Below, one piece after another: positions 1-8,173 of a stretch of 64,000 bases of DNA (positions are counted from its first letter, which is position 1; each line of letters opens with the position of its first letter). The position numbers and the translations under genes are program-made. The stretch comes from Fictibacillus arsenicus. GTDB taxonomy: Bacteria; Bacillota; Bacilli; Bacillales; Fictibacillaceae. Location: the NCBI RefSeq assembly GCF_001642935.1, contig NZ_CP016761.1:3348001-3412000 (forward strand), read 5' to 3'. The notes below the pieces were generated by a model, which saw nothing but the letters and a program-made list of their open reading frames with translations, was not told where the DNA came from and did not search any database.

Positions 1-162
1 TGCCACTCCCTCTGGCTCTCCGCCTACAACGATTACATCATAGGTATTGAGCGGAATATTTTCGTCAATCCGCACGACATCATCATTTTTATAAAGGTAA
101 TAGCCAGTCCCAGCTCCCGCTATTAACACAATTCCCAAAATTATCGCTATCCACTTTTTCAA
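1..162 (-). CDS. FAD-dependent oxidoreductase, membrane-anchored (N-terminal part)
   Basis: Only the first 54 codons are inside the window; the gene runs off the left edge. A TTG start at 160-162 is preceded by a GGGAT-type ribosome site. The peptide has a basic start (KKW), one hydrophobic segment (about residues 4-20), then YDVIVVGGEPEGVA. That is a beta strand followed by a glycine-rich dinucleotide-binding loop of the FAD_oxidored type, in which GxGGxxEG replaces GxGxxG. I infer a flavoprotein anchored outside or in the membrane; the substrate cannot be told from this fragment. Confidence 0.7.
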   Translation of the reverse strand, partial: MKKWIAIILGIVLIAGAGTGYYLYKNDDVVRIDENIPLNTYDVIVVGGEPEGVA

Positions 163-307
163 TTGTATCCCTACTTTTTTCTGGACGATTCTTAATTGAC
201 CGTCTCATTCATATGTATAAAAGTACATCTCTTATTCTAGCAAAAGTCTATTTACAAGTTTAGACAAATTTCTTACAAATCATATCAATCTGGAAAGGAA
301 AGTTCAA

Positions 308-1471
308 ATGAAGAGTAGATCCCTCGCACTTGTCACCTTGTTCTTTGCTCTGTTTTTGTTCGTTCTCGTTAAACCCGCAAAAGCCGATCATGGAAGTTCC
401 CTTATTTTCGCGGCACATAATGATAAGATTCTTTTTGATTTGAGCCCCGCTCCTCGAGCTGTGAACGGTGTTTCATATGTACCTGTCCGATCGTTCAGCA
501 AACACTTTGGATTTCAGGTGGACTGGATTGCAGCTACCGGTGAGATCAGGCTGACCAAAGGTGCCCAGGTTATCACGTTAAACACGAAAACAAAACAGTT
601 CATTCAAGGAAACTCTTCTGTTCCTTTCTCCTATATAAACATCAATAATAGTTTACTTGTTCCCTATCGTCAGATTAGTGAAGCGTTCGGTTACAACGTT
701 TCTTTTTCCTATAAAGGTCCAATCGCGCGAGTTTCGGATGCAAATGCAAAGCTAACGTTAGATCAGCTTTATGAAACTAACAAAACACAAATAGAAGCAT
801 ACCGAAAAGCTCATACCCCTCCACCGCCAAAACCGCCTGCTCCATCACCAGCAAGAAGAGCATTCTTAACCTTTGATGATGGACCGAACAAACATACAGC
901 AGGAATTCTGGATTATCTTAAAGCGAATAACTTGAAAGCTACATTCTTTGTTCTGAAACCAAATGCTGATAACAACCCCGTATTAATTAAACGGATGTTT
1001 AACGATGGCCATACCATTGCCTGCCATGGGGTCACACATGATAAAAGTAAGTTCTATAGTTCGCCTTCTGCCGCAGTTGGTGAGATGAAGTCATGCTTCG
1101 ATTCAGTTAAGAAAATAACTGGTGGAGCAGCTTCAAACGTCATCCGGACTCCTTACGGCAGCAAACCATACATGACGGATTCTTATCGAACAGCGATGAA
1201 TCAGGCAGGCTATAAAATGTGGGACTGGAACGTGGACAGTCTTGACTGGAGCTATAATAGTGCGACAAAAACGAGCGCGTATACAAATGAACAGATTAAT
1301 GCAGTCATTAAATCTGGTGCGGCTCCCCTTGTACTTCTTCACGATAGGATAGATACTGTTGCAATCTTAAAATCGATTGTCCCTAATTTAAAAAGTAAAG
1401 GATACACATCGTTACCGATCACCTCTTCCATCCAGCCTTATAACTTTTGGAACAAGTATGTCTTGAAATAA
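308..1471 (+). CDS. Secreted polysaccharide deacetylase with N-terminal stalk domain
   Basis: A probable secreted carbohydrate esterase family 4 enzyme that removes N- or O-acetyl groups from cell-wall glycan. Residues 1-26 are a signal peptide ending AKA. Residues 30-140 form a stalk (Cu_amine_oxidN1-type) domain with SYVPVRSFSKHFG and SLLVPYRQISEAFG. A proline-rich linker (about 169-182) leads into a NodB domain at 185-375. All five NodB motifs are visible: TFDDGP (188-193, catalytic Asp), H240-x3-H244 metal site, RTPYG (280-284), DWNVDSLDW (about 306-314) and LLHD (343-346, catalytic His). It is complete and looks active. The start has GAAAGGAAAG upstream. Coupling a stalk domain to a NodB domain suggests surface or wall retention (inference). 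It stands alone and ends at a shared terminator. Confidence 0.9.
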   Translation: MKSRSLALVTLFFALFLFVLVKPAKADHGSSLIFAAHNDKILFDLSPAPRAVNGVSYVPVRSFSKHFGFQVDWIAATGEIRLTKGAQVITLNTKTKQFIQGNSSVPFSYININNSLLVPYRQISEAFGYNVSFSYKGPIARVSDANAKLTLDQLYETNKTQIEAYRKAHTPPPPKPPAPSPARRAFLTFDDGPNKHTAGILDYLKANNLKATFFVLKPNADNNPVLIKRMFNDGHTIACHGVTHDKSKFYSSPSAAVGEMKSCFDSVKKITGGAASNVIRTPYGSKPYMTDSYRTAMNQAGYKMWDWNVDSLDWSYNSATKTSAYTNEQINAVIKSGAAPLVLLHDRIDTVAILKSIVPNLKSKGYTSLPITSSIQPYNFWNKYVLK

Positions 1472-1477
1472 TAATAA

Positions 1478-1507
1478 AAGCTGAACTCCTAAACTAGGGT
1501 TCAGCTT
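1478..1507. terminator. Bidirectional intrinsic terminator
   Basis: AAGCTGAAC and GTTCAGCTT form a perfect 9-bp stem between the convergent stop codons of the deacetylase and the following minus-strand gene. The A-rich and T-rich flanks suit termination on the minus strand as well. Confidence 0.75.
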
Positions 1508-1513
1508 AACATC

Positions 1514-2998
1514 TTACTTTCGGTAAGATCCATAAAAGAGATAATAAAGCGCAAAACGATATTGTTCCAGAGTTGAATTATATTGAACAGATGTAAGAAT
1601 TACTGGTTTTTCCTCATTAAATTTCGGATACCATTCGGCATGCATTTCTTCAAAATAACCGTCTTCTTCTACTTCCCAATTATTATCCATTTCAGTAGCA
1701 TCACCATGAACAGCTTCTAGCTGCTGAATTAACTCCTGATATTTTTGAGTCGCTTCTTCTTTCGTCATAGATTCTGATGCGTAATGATATTCAATACTTT
1801 TAAGAGAACGTTCTTTTGGAAAGAACTCGTAGCCTGTTTGACCATCTGGGCCTAAGACATTTTCACCTTTATAAACTAAATACGGATATGACTCCTCTCC
1901 TAGTTCTCCTTTTTCAATTGCACGAACGGTTGTATCGTCCATGCCAAGTGAGATGTCCCCAATGGTTTCTATTGGTTTAGATGGCAGCTTCTCAAAGAAC
2001 CCGCTTGTTTTAATATCTGCATGATTCATAGAGAAGTAAGCACTCCAGTCTTGTGCCCCAGCAGCTCTATCAAAAAATTCGACCGAGTCATCTCCATCAC
2101 GTTCTGTAGACAAACCAATCAGTTCTCCATCATAGTTGAATAGAGGCGTGCCGAAGAACAGGTTTGTAAATCTAGTATTCGTATAGAATTTACTTGCGAT
2201 AAACTCTGAGAAATCTTCAATTTCGATTTCCACTGCATCTTTTGCAGAAAGAGATATAGCTTTCTCGCCAGCTTTGAATTCGTTTGAAATACGAACCGGC
2301 TCAACATCTACCGGAGAAGAAAGTTTTAGAAGTGCCATGTTTTTATCCCTATCTAACTCAACTACGCCTTCTACCGTAGCCTCTTTTCCATTGCTCATTT
2401 CAATAACTGCACCCTGCGCCTGGTGTACAGCTGTTTCAGTAGTCAGCACAAGACTTGGGCTTACAAACACACCTGCGCCAGGATACACATACCGCTGACC
2501 GTGTTTGATTTTGTGGATCGTAACCACTTTTTCTTTGTTTTCCAGAACCAGTTTTGCAAATTCAGCACTTGATATATGTACACGCTGAGTTTTTGAATCG
2601 TATGCTACTTTAGCACCCAATGCTTCTCCGACAAAACGAAGCGGAACCAACGTGCGGTTGTTTACCGCTTGTGCCGCAACATCAAGCATCTTTTTCTCAC
2701 CGTTTATGTATGCCGTTTTGGATCCGATCTTAAGTGTAACCGTTGTATCCTCATCTTTAATTGTAACCGTTTGATCAGAAGAACGATATTGAACAGCAGC
2801 TCCTAAGTTCTCGGAAATTCCACGAATAGGCACTAAAGTGCGGTAATCCTTAATGATTGGCGGCTGGTCGTACGTTTGTTTAACTCCATTCACATATACC
2901 GGAATAGTGGTTGCGGCATTTGCCTCAATCCCTGTTAAGGATGTTAAACTTATAGAAAGACCTAAACCAAGACTCAAAGCTTTCTTTCTAACATTCAT
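1514..2998 (-). CDS. Stalk-domain protein with inactive trypsin-like (HtrA-like) domain
   Basis: Secreted (signal peptide 1-28, ANA|A). Residues 32-143 are a stalk domain with paired RTLVPIRGISENLGA and RTLVPLRFVGEALGA repeats. Residues about 155-300 read as a trypsin-like serine protease fold of the HtrA kind: GAGVFVSPSLVLTTETAV, then DRDKNMALLKL, then FFGTPLFNYDGELIGL. All three catalytic positions appear replaced: His by T189, Asp by N220 and Ser by F282. I therefore infer a pseudoprotease, perhaps a binding or scaffold module. The last about 170 residues resemble nothing I recognise. No frameshift is seen, so this is a maintained gene rather than decay. It faces the deacetylase and shares its terminator. 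Confidence 0.75.
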   Translation of the reverse strand: MNVRKKALSLGLGLSISLTSLTGIEANAATTIPVYVNGVKQTYDQPPIIKDYRTLVPIRGISENLGAAVQYRSSDQTVTIKDEDTTVTLKIGSKTAYINGEKKMLDVAAQAVNNRTLVPLRFVGEALGAKVAYDSKTQRVHISSAEFAKLVLENKEKVVTIHKIKHGQRYVYPGAGVFVSPSLVLTTETAVHQAQGAVIEMSNGKEATVEGVVELDRDKNMALLKLSSPVDVEPVRISNEFKAGEKAISLSAKDAVEIEIEDFSEFIASKFYTNTRFTNLFFGTPLFNYDGELIGLSTERDGDDSVEFFDRAAGAQDWSAYFSMNHADIKTSGFFEKLPSKPIETIGDISLGMDDTTVRAIEKGELGEESYPYLVYKGENVLGPDGQTGYEFFPKERSLKSIEYHYASESMTKEEATQKYQELIQQLEAVHGDATEMDNNWEVEEDGYFEEMHAEWYPKFNEEKPVILTSVQYNSTLEQYRFALYYLFYGSYRK

Positions 2999-3099
2999 CA
3001 GTTTCTCCCCTTTTCTATTTTAGAAAATTATACCATTATAAATAATAAATAGGTTGGGTTTTCCAATAAATTTACAAAACACAAACATTTGGAGGTACC

Positions 3100-3282
3100 A
3101 TGTCTGTAGAAGTTTCAAAACTTGCTATATCACCTTTGTTTATTTTTGTGACCATTCTCTGTATCTTACACCTCATAATCTTGAGAAAAGAAAACGGTTG
3201 TTTGACTGTTATCGGCAGGATATTTTCAGTCATTTACATTGCAATATATATTTTGGCTCTATCTTTCTATTTTGTACGATAG
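3100..3282 (+). CDS. Small two-helix membrane protein
   Basis: 60 residues with a strong ribosome site (GGAGG, 5 bases before ATG). Two hydrophobic stretches (about 11-28 and 38-57) flank a short basic loop (RKENG), so a helical hairpin in the membrane is likely. I recognise no family. It lies alone between two minus-strand genes, and its last 24 bases overlap the tail of the small opposite-strand ORF at 3259-3420. Confidence 0.55.
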   Translation: MSVEVSKLAISPLFIFVTILCILHLIILRKENGCLTVIGRIFSVIYIAIYILALSFYFVR

Positions 3283-3420
3283 CTTATTAGTCTCTTCTCG
3301 CAGCCGATCAGAAATTGCAGTTAAATTATCTACATCTTTTCTTAATCCTTCTAGCACTTCTTCTAAACGAATAAAGTCATCTAGTAATTTTTCCAATCCT
3401 TGCTTCACTCCTGTTTTCAT
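3259..3420 (-). CDS. Possible 53-residue coiled-coil ORF
   Basis: The ORF starts ATG at 3418-3420 and encodes an amphipathic heptad-like peptide (LEKLLDDFIRLEEVLEGLRK and on) with regular Leu/Ile/Val spacing, as in a short coiled coil. The ATG directly follows the T tract of a terminator and has no Shine-Dalgarno; an internal TTG after AGGAG could be the real start. It could be a chance ORF, but the residue pattern is protein-like. Confidence 0.35.
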   Translation of the reverse strand: MKTGVKQGLEKLLDDFIRLEEVLEGLRKDVDNLTAISDRLREETNKLSYKIER

Positions 3421-3427
3421 AGAAAAA

Positions 3428-3449
3428 CCCGTAACCTAGGTGTTACGGG
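3428..3449 (-). terminator. Intrinsic terminator of the SLH gene
   Basis: CCCGTAAC and GTTACGGG pair over 8 bp; on the minus strand the stem is followed by TTTTTCT. It lies just after the stop of the SLH gene at 3463. Confidence 0.85.
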
Positions 3450-3462
3450 CTTGCTGTACTTC

Positions 3463-4545
3463 TTAAAGCTCCAAATCTAAAAACCTCGTTTGATAGAATT
3501 CAGAGGTGTAAACTTTCCATTCTCCATCTCGTTGAATCAGGTAGTATACCCCTGAGCGATCTTCTGTGTAATCAAACGGTGCCTTTCTCGGATCCGCATA
3601 TGTATACGTATAATTGATGATTAGATCCTCAACAACTACTTTTACAAACCGAGAAGAAATGTCTGTTGCTTCCGTTACAGGTTCTGAAACAATCTCACCT
3701 TCAAAAGTGTCACCGTCTTCAAACGTTAATTCACTGGAAAAAGCTTCAGCTAATCCTGCTTCATGTGCAAAACCAAATCGTGCAGCATCATTGATTTCAT
3801 ATAATCCTTCCACATCCTTGGCGTTTACCGCATCAAGTGTATCTGATTCGCTGTAAAGAACTAAATCCAATATATCTTCTGCATTCGGAAGATCTACCTC
3901 TTCAAGCCAAAGCGCCCGCTTTAACATAGCTGTCGCTTCTGCACGGTTTGCATACTTATCAGGGGAAACTGTCGTTTCACTTGTTCCTCTTACAACATCC
4001 ACTCCGTTTACCATACGTACGTGATTGTAAGCCCAGTGACCAGGTTTTAAATCTTCAAAGTCTCTCGGTGTCCCTTCTTCAAAAGAAACAGTAGCTTCAA
4101 ACGCACGGGCAACAATCGCAGCAATTTCAGCACGTGTAATCTTCATGTCCGGTTTGAATTCAGTATCGGATTTACCTGAAACAATTCCTAGAGCACTTGC
4201 TGTGTTAATGTCGTTTTTTGCCCAGTGTTTTTGAGTGTCTGTAAAAGCCTTACCTTGTTGATCTGTTTTTAACTCAAGAGCTCGAACGATCAGAACAGTG
4301 AACTCTGCCCGAGTAATACTTTTGTCTGGCTGTAAATAAAGCAGATCATCAGCGTCGCGAATTCCTTTGATGATGTTGGCTTGCAGCATATTCTCCATAT
4401 CTGTTTGCGCCCAATGTCCATCAATATCTTCCGCATAATACTTCCCGATTGGATCGATGATATAATCTTCTTCTGCAAAAGCTGTTTGTGTAAACGGTGC
4501 AATAAACAATGTTGCAGCTAAAGCGCCGCCGATTAACTTTTTCAT
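3463..4545 (-). CDS. SLH-domain surface protein (paralog 1 of 3)
   Basis: Signal peptide 1-24 (TAFA|E). Three SLH repeats span about 35-215 (GHWAQTDMENMLQANIIKG, HWAKNDINTASALGIVSG, GHWAYNHVRMVNGVDVVRG), each with the TRAE turn; SLH modules normally bind pyruvylated secondary cell-wall polysaccharide. The C-terminal about 140 residues end RSGVYYLIQRDGEWKVYTSE, which looks like the last strands of an NTF2/SnoaL-like fold (inference). Paralogs lie at 4678 and 46713, with the same length and architecture. The start has AAGGGGATAG upstream. Transcription appears independent, ending at the terminator at 3428. Confidence 0.9.
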   Translation of the reverse strand: MKKLIGGALAATLFIAPFTQTAFAEEDYIIDPIGKYYAEDIDGHWAQTDMENMLQANIIKGIRDADDLLYLQPDKSITRAEFTVLIVRALELKTDQQGKAFTDTQKHWAKNDINTASALGIVSGKSDTEFKPDMKITRAEIAAIVARAFEATVSFEEGTPRDFEDLKPGHWAYNHVRMVNGVDVVRGTSETTVSPDKYANRAEATAMLKRALWLEEVDLPNAEDILDLVLYSESDTLDAVNAKDVEGLYEINDAARFGFAHEAGLAEAFSSELTFEDGDTFEGEIVSEPVTEATDISSRFVKVVVEDLIINYTYTYADPRKAPFDYTEDRSGVYYLIQRDGEWKVYTSEFYQTRFLDLEL

Positions 4546-4573
4546 CCACTCTATCCCCTTGTTTCATAAATTG

Positions 4574-4594
4574 TTATTACAGGAAAATTTTATA
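4574..4594 (-). promoter_or_regulatory. Upstream element shared by three SLH paralogs (copy 1)
   Basis: Read on the minus strand it contains ATAAAATTTTCCTGTAATA, 29 bases before the start codon. Close matches lie at similar distances before the paralogs at 4678 and 46713. It may be a -10 region or leader element; a TAAA lies 14 bases before the CTGTAATA. Confidence 0.45.
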
Positions 4595-4632
4595 TATTTA
4601 TGTAAGAGTTGTCTTGCATCTAATTTACTATT

Positions 4633-4652
4633 TCACAAAATAGCTTTTGTGA
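4633..4652. repeat. Perfect inverted repeat upstream of the SLH gene
   Basis: TCACAAAA-TAGC-TTTTGTGA is an 8-bp perfect inverted repeat in the spacer between the two SLH genes. It has no T tract, so an operator or leader hairpin is as likely as a terminator. Confidence 0.4.
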
Positions 4653-4664
4653 CCAAAAGAAAAA

Positions 4665-4684
4665 GCCTTGAGTAAACTCAAAGC
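4665..4684 (-). terminator. Intrinsic terminator overlapping the SLH stop codon
   Basis: On the minus strand GCTTTGAG-TTTA-CTCAAGGC forms an 8-bp stem with one U-G pair, followed by TTTTTC. The stem includes the stop codon of the gene at 4678. Confidence 0.75.
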
Positions 4685-5817
4685 TCTTCCTCTTCTTCAT
4701 CAAGATAATAAAGGTTTTTCTCTATATAATCGTTTGTGTACACTTTCCATGAACCGTCACGTCTCACTAAGTTATACACACCAGAACGATCTTCAACAAT
4801 CGAATCTGTAATAATATTACCAGTCGGTTCGTCATTTTCATCCGTTTCTGGGTATTCGAAAGTGTTTTCAACTACGTAGTTTTCAACTTTCACCGTTGCA
4901 AAACGTGTTGATGTTGAAAGTACAGTCAACTTTGGTTCTCCAACGATTTTATAAGTATCATCATATTCCTTCATATCTTCATCTTCAAACATCCAGCGAT
5001 ACATTTCATTTTCCATACCAATATAGGTAAGAGCCAGTCCAAAATGGTTTTCGTCATTTAATAGATCAAGTGTATCTGCATTACGGTTGTTGTATGCTTC
5101 AATCCAGCCATTCTCATCTTCTAAAATAAGCGTTGTTAAGTCCTGCGGATTTGGTTTATTTAACTCTTCTTTTGATAGAGCACGGCGAATCATAGCTGTT
5201 GCTTCTGCACGTGTTGCGTTCTTACTTGGAGAAACCGTTGTTGCAGTCGTTCCATTGATAATTTTCACACCATTTACTTGGCGGACGTGATTATACGCCC
5301 AATGCGTGTTTGGAAGATCAGTAAAGTTCTTTGGCGTTCCATTTTCAAAATAAACGGTAGGATCAAATGCTCTGTAAAGAATAGAAGCGATTTCCGCGCG
5401 TGTAATCTTTCCGTTTGGATCAAACGTTGTTGCTGTTTTACCAGAAACCACACCTAATGCGCTAGCAGTATTAATGTCATTTTGAGCCCAGTGATTTGCT
5501 GTATCTGTAAAATTAATACCTTGCTTTGTTGTTTCAAGTTCAAGAGCACGTACAATCATAGCCACAAATTCCGCACGCGTAATCGTGTTATCAGGGTTTA
5601 AGTAAAGGTAAGTTATACCCCATTTGCGATCTGTCACTTTTTGACCGCGTAAAATATCTGACTGAAGCATATCGAGCATATCCCCTTCTGCCCAATGCTC
5701 CCATGTGTCATCCGGAAAATAATCATCCATTGGATTTTTGTATTCCGCATTAACCGGTGAAGCTAGTGATCCAGCAATAATTGCTGCACTTAATAAACCA
5801 CCAATAAACTTTTTCAA
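4678..5817 (-). CDS. SLH-domain surface protein (paralog 2 of 3)
   Basis: I choose the TTG at 5815-5817 as start, because AGGGGAAC lies correctly before it and the resulting MKKFIGGLLSAAIIAGS matches the MKKLIGG signal peptide of paralog 1. An in-frame ATG at 5832 gives five more residues. Three SLH repeats occupy about 40-225 (EHWAEGDMLDMLQSDILRG, HWAQNDINTASALGVVSG, THWAYNHVRQVNGVKIING). The C-terminal module ends RSGVYNLVRRDGSWKVYTND, then an acidic tail (DEEEEEL). Together with paralog 1 it forms a tandem duplicate; each has its own promoter-like element and terminator. Function beyond wall binding is unknown. Confidence 0.88.
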   Translation of the reverse strand: MKKFIGGLLSAAIIAGSLASPVNAEYKNPMDDYFPDDTWEHWAEGDMLDMLQSDILRGQKVTDRKWGITYLYLNPDNTITRAEFVAMIVRALELETTKQGINFTDTANHWAQNDINTASALGVVSGKTATTFDPNGKITRAEIASILYRAFDPTVYFENGTPKNFTDLPNTHWAYNHVRQVNGVKIINGTTATTVSPSKNATRAEATAMIRRALSKEELNKPNPQDLTTLILEDENGWIEAYNNRNADTLDLLNDENHFGLALTYIGMENEMYRWMFEDEDMKEYDDTYKIVGEPKLTVLSTSTRFATVKVENYVVENTFEYPETDENDEPTGNIITDSIVEDRSGVYNLVRRDGSWKVYTNDYIEKNLYYLDEEEEEL

Positions 5818-5847
5818 AAAAGTTCCCCTCATTTCAAAATATTATAC

Positions 5848-5865
5848 ATTACGGAAAAATTTTAT
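5848..5865 (-). promoter_or_regulatory. Upstream element shared by three SLH paralogs (copy 2)
   Basis: On the minus strand: ATAAAATTTTTCCGTAAT, 31 bases before the TTG start, with TAAA 15 bases before CCGTAAT. The match to copies 1 and 3 is nearly letter for letter while flanking sequence differs. Confidence 0.45.
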
Positions 5866-6057
5866 ATTTTTTAAAGAGGTTTGTCCTATGCCGTTTGTAC
5901 TATTTTTAAAAATAAATGTTCGTTTAAATCATTGATTTAATAGGATTTGGAGTGAAATGATGTTTTTCGACTTTTTCTTATATTTTTCGCAATTTTATTA
6001 TGGTTGAAGATTAATAGTTAACAATATTAATTATGTCTTGAAAATAATTTATAGAAA

Positions 6058-6081
6058 GGACCCATCAATTATGATAGGTCC
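6058..6081 (-). terminator. Intrinsic terminator of the LtaS-type gene
   Basis: On the minus strand GGACCTATCA-TAAT-TGATGGGTCC is a 10-bp stem with one U-G pair, followed by TTTC. Confidence 0.8.
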
Positions 6082-6091
6082 AATGTTTAAG

Positions 6092-8059
6092 CTATTCTTT
6101 TTTCATAAACTTTTCTAAAACATTACTAAATATAACTTTATCTGAGATGTTCAGTTCTTTTTTAGCTTGATCATAAGCTGGTTTACAAAGGTTAATATCT
6201 GTAATTTTCCCGGTCTTCCCATCAAAGCACGTTCCTTTATCAAAGAATCCGTCCACTGATGATTTGTATGTGTAGTCCCCATTTGTGAATGAAAGATCAC
6301 GCTGAACGACAAGCTGATTCTTCTCTTCGAACAAGTTGCCGCCCATCATGTAACGATCGTCGAACGGAACCCCTAATGCATGAAGAATGGTTGGTGAAAG
6401 ATCGAGCTGTCCGCCCGTTCTTTCATACACACCTTTTCCTTCATCATTTGGTAAGTGTATGACGAGTGGCACTTCATGGAACGTTTTTTCGATATTGTAC
6501 GGAGTGAAATCTTCCCCCGCGATTTTCATCATCGCTTCATTATTATCGACACCATAGTCATGGTCTCCATATAGAAGTAGCACGGTTTCATCCCACAGGT
6601 TTTCTTTCTTCAAACGTTCAACAAGCATGCCGACCGCTTCATCTACATAGTGAACAGAATGCAGATAGTCGCCGACAATCGAACCTTCGTATTCTCCTAC
6701 ATTCAGCGTACGGAATTTTGACTGGATATTATACGGATGGTGACTCGTGAGTGCGACCATAAATCCGTAGAACGGTTTTTTCATTTTGACTAGTTCGTCC
6801 ACTGATTGCTGCATGAACGGCTTGTCCCCAAGTGTCCAGCCTGCAATCTCTCCTTCTTTAAAGTCGCCTTCACCGAAGAAGTGGTCAAAACCGTAGTTAT
6901 CATACACCACATAACGATTCCAGAAACTCTTTTTGTATGCATGGAACGCCGCTGTTTCGTAGCCGTTTTGCTTTAAGATGCCTGGCAGCGAATCGAACGT
7001 GTTGCTTGGATAGCGAACATAGACCGATCCCGAATATAACGGATGAAGAGATGCGTTTGCCAAGAATTCCGCATCTGATGTACGGCCTTGCCCCGTTTGA
7101 AGCGAGAAGTTCGGGAAGTACATGCTGTCGTTAATTAATTTATTGATGTTCGGCGTGATTTCCTCGCCGTTAATTTTTTGATTGATCACGAAGTTTTGGA
7201 AGGCTTCGAGTTGAATCATAATGACGTTTTTATCTTTCGCCACTCCATAAAACGGCGTTTCATTGCTCATCTCTTTTTGATGATCGTTGAACCAGTTTTC
7301 AATTACTTTGGACTCTTTTGCCGAAATCTTTTTCTGTTCGAAAACCGCTTCGTTCACATAGCGATAGATATCAAAGCCGTGGAATCCTAAAAGACCGGTT
7401 TGACTGTACAGCGCCATGTTGTACCAGTTGCTAGCAAAAAGAGCTGATCCGTACTTTTTCGTGTATTCGTTTATCGGGCTCATAACGAAGAGGTACCCGA
7501 TCACGAATGCAGCAAGTCCCAGTGCCCCGCGTGTTACCATACGAGCTTTTAGTTTCCCGTTGCCACGTTTGATTAAGATAATAACGAGCGGTATAAGGAC
7601 GATGAGGTCTAAGATGAAAATAATATCTTTTGCCTGGAATAAATCTAGTATACTACCAGAAATCGCACCGACCTGATTCGCTTGAGACAGCACCGTCATC
7701 GATAATAGATCGTTGAAATATCGGTAGTAGATAAGGTCCCCTACGATTAAAAACGTTAGAACCGCATTAAGGATAAGTAAGCTGATCCAGCGTTTGCTTT
7801 GCTTTAAGAAAAGCGTCCAGAAAGAAACTAGCAATAGTGCCCCGACGCTGATTAACGTTAAACCTGCATAGAACCCAATGATGGTTCCTTCATTTAATAA
7901 TTTGCTCAGGCTCTCTTTTATGAAGCCAACAAGGCCTGTTCGAGCGAAAACTGTATCAGAAAAAGCGCCAAATAAATAGAGTTTAAGAAAAACAGCGAGT
8001 AGAAAGGCACCATAGAAAAAATAGTCCCATCCCCAACGCTTGAAACCTTGTAGAATCAT
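6092..8059 (-). CDS. LtaS-type lipoteichoic acid synthase family protein 1
   Basis: A 655-residue polytopic sulfatase-fold enzyme of the LTA synthase family. Such enzymes transfer glycerol-phosphate from phosphatidylglycerol to the growing LTA chain, or prime it, on the outer face of the membrane. About five transmembrane helices lie in residues 10-195. The extracellular domain shows metal ligand E285 (IMIQLEAF), the nucleophile T327 (GQGRTSDAEF) and YGDHDYG near the end. All look intact. It is monocistronic with an AGGGG ribosome site, and an orphan terminator-like hairpin lies in its leader (8113-8141). A close paralog is at 58717. Which of the two is the main synthase cannot be told. Confidence 0.9.
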   Translation of the reverse strand: MILQGFKRWGWDYFFYGAFLLAVFLKLYLFGAFSDTVFARTGLVGFIKESLSKLLNEGTIIGFYAGLTLISVGALLLVSFWTLFLKQSKRWISLLILNAVLTFLIVGDLIYYRYFNDLLSMTVLSQANQVGAISGSILDLFQAKDIIFILDLIVLIPLVIILIKRGNGKLKARMVTRGALGLAAFVIGYLFVMSPINEYTKKYGSALFASNWYNMALYSQTGLLGFHGFDIYRYVNEAVFEQKKISAKESKVIENWFNDHQKEMSNETPFYGVAKDKNVIMIQLEAFQNFVINQKINGEEITPNINKLINDSMYFPNFSLQTGQGRTSDAEFLANASLHPLYSGSVYVRYPSNTFDSLPGILKQNGYETAAFHAYKKSFWNRYVVYDNYGFDHFFGEGDFKEGEIAGWTLGDKPFMQQSVDELVKMKKPFYGFMVALTSHHPYNIQSKFRTLNVGEYEGSIVGDYLHSVHYVDEAVGMLVERLKKENLWDETVLLLYGDHDYGVDNNEAMMKIAGEDFTPYNIEKTFHEVPLVIHLPNDEGKGVYERTGGQLDLSPTILHALGVPFDDRYMMGGNLFEEKNQLVVQRDLSFTNGDYTYKSSVDGFFDKGTCFDGKTGKITDINLCKPAYDQAKKELNISDKVIFSNVLEKFMKKE

Positions 8060-8112
8060 TCAATTGTATCCCCTTTCAGTACCTTTCTCATTTTACATTT
8101 TTATATAAAAAA

Positions 8113-8141
8113 GGGCAAACGTCCCTGATGGGAGTTTACCC
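8113..8141 (-). terminator. Orphan terminator-like hairpin in the ltaS-type leader
   Basis: On the minus strand GGGTAAAC-TCCC and GGGAC-GTTTGCCC pair with one bulge and one wobble, followed by TTTTTTATAT. No minus-strand gene lies upstream to be terminated, and the LtaS-type start is 54 bases downstream. A leader attenuator is therefore possible. Confidence 0.55.
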
Positions 8142-8173
8142 ATTTTTAAGTAGGTAGTGTACATTTTGTTAAT

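Noticed and set aside
1514-2998. Pseudogene call for the trypsin-like protein
   Set aside because: The frame is intact over 494 codons with signal peptide and ribosome site; loss of the triad looks like functional change, not decay.
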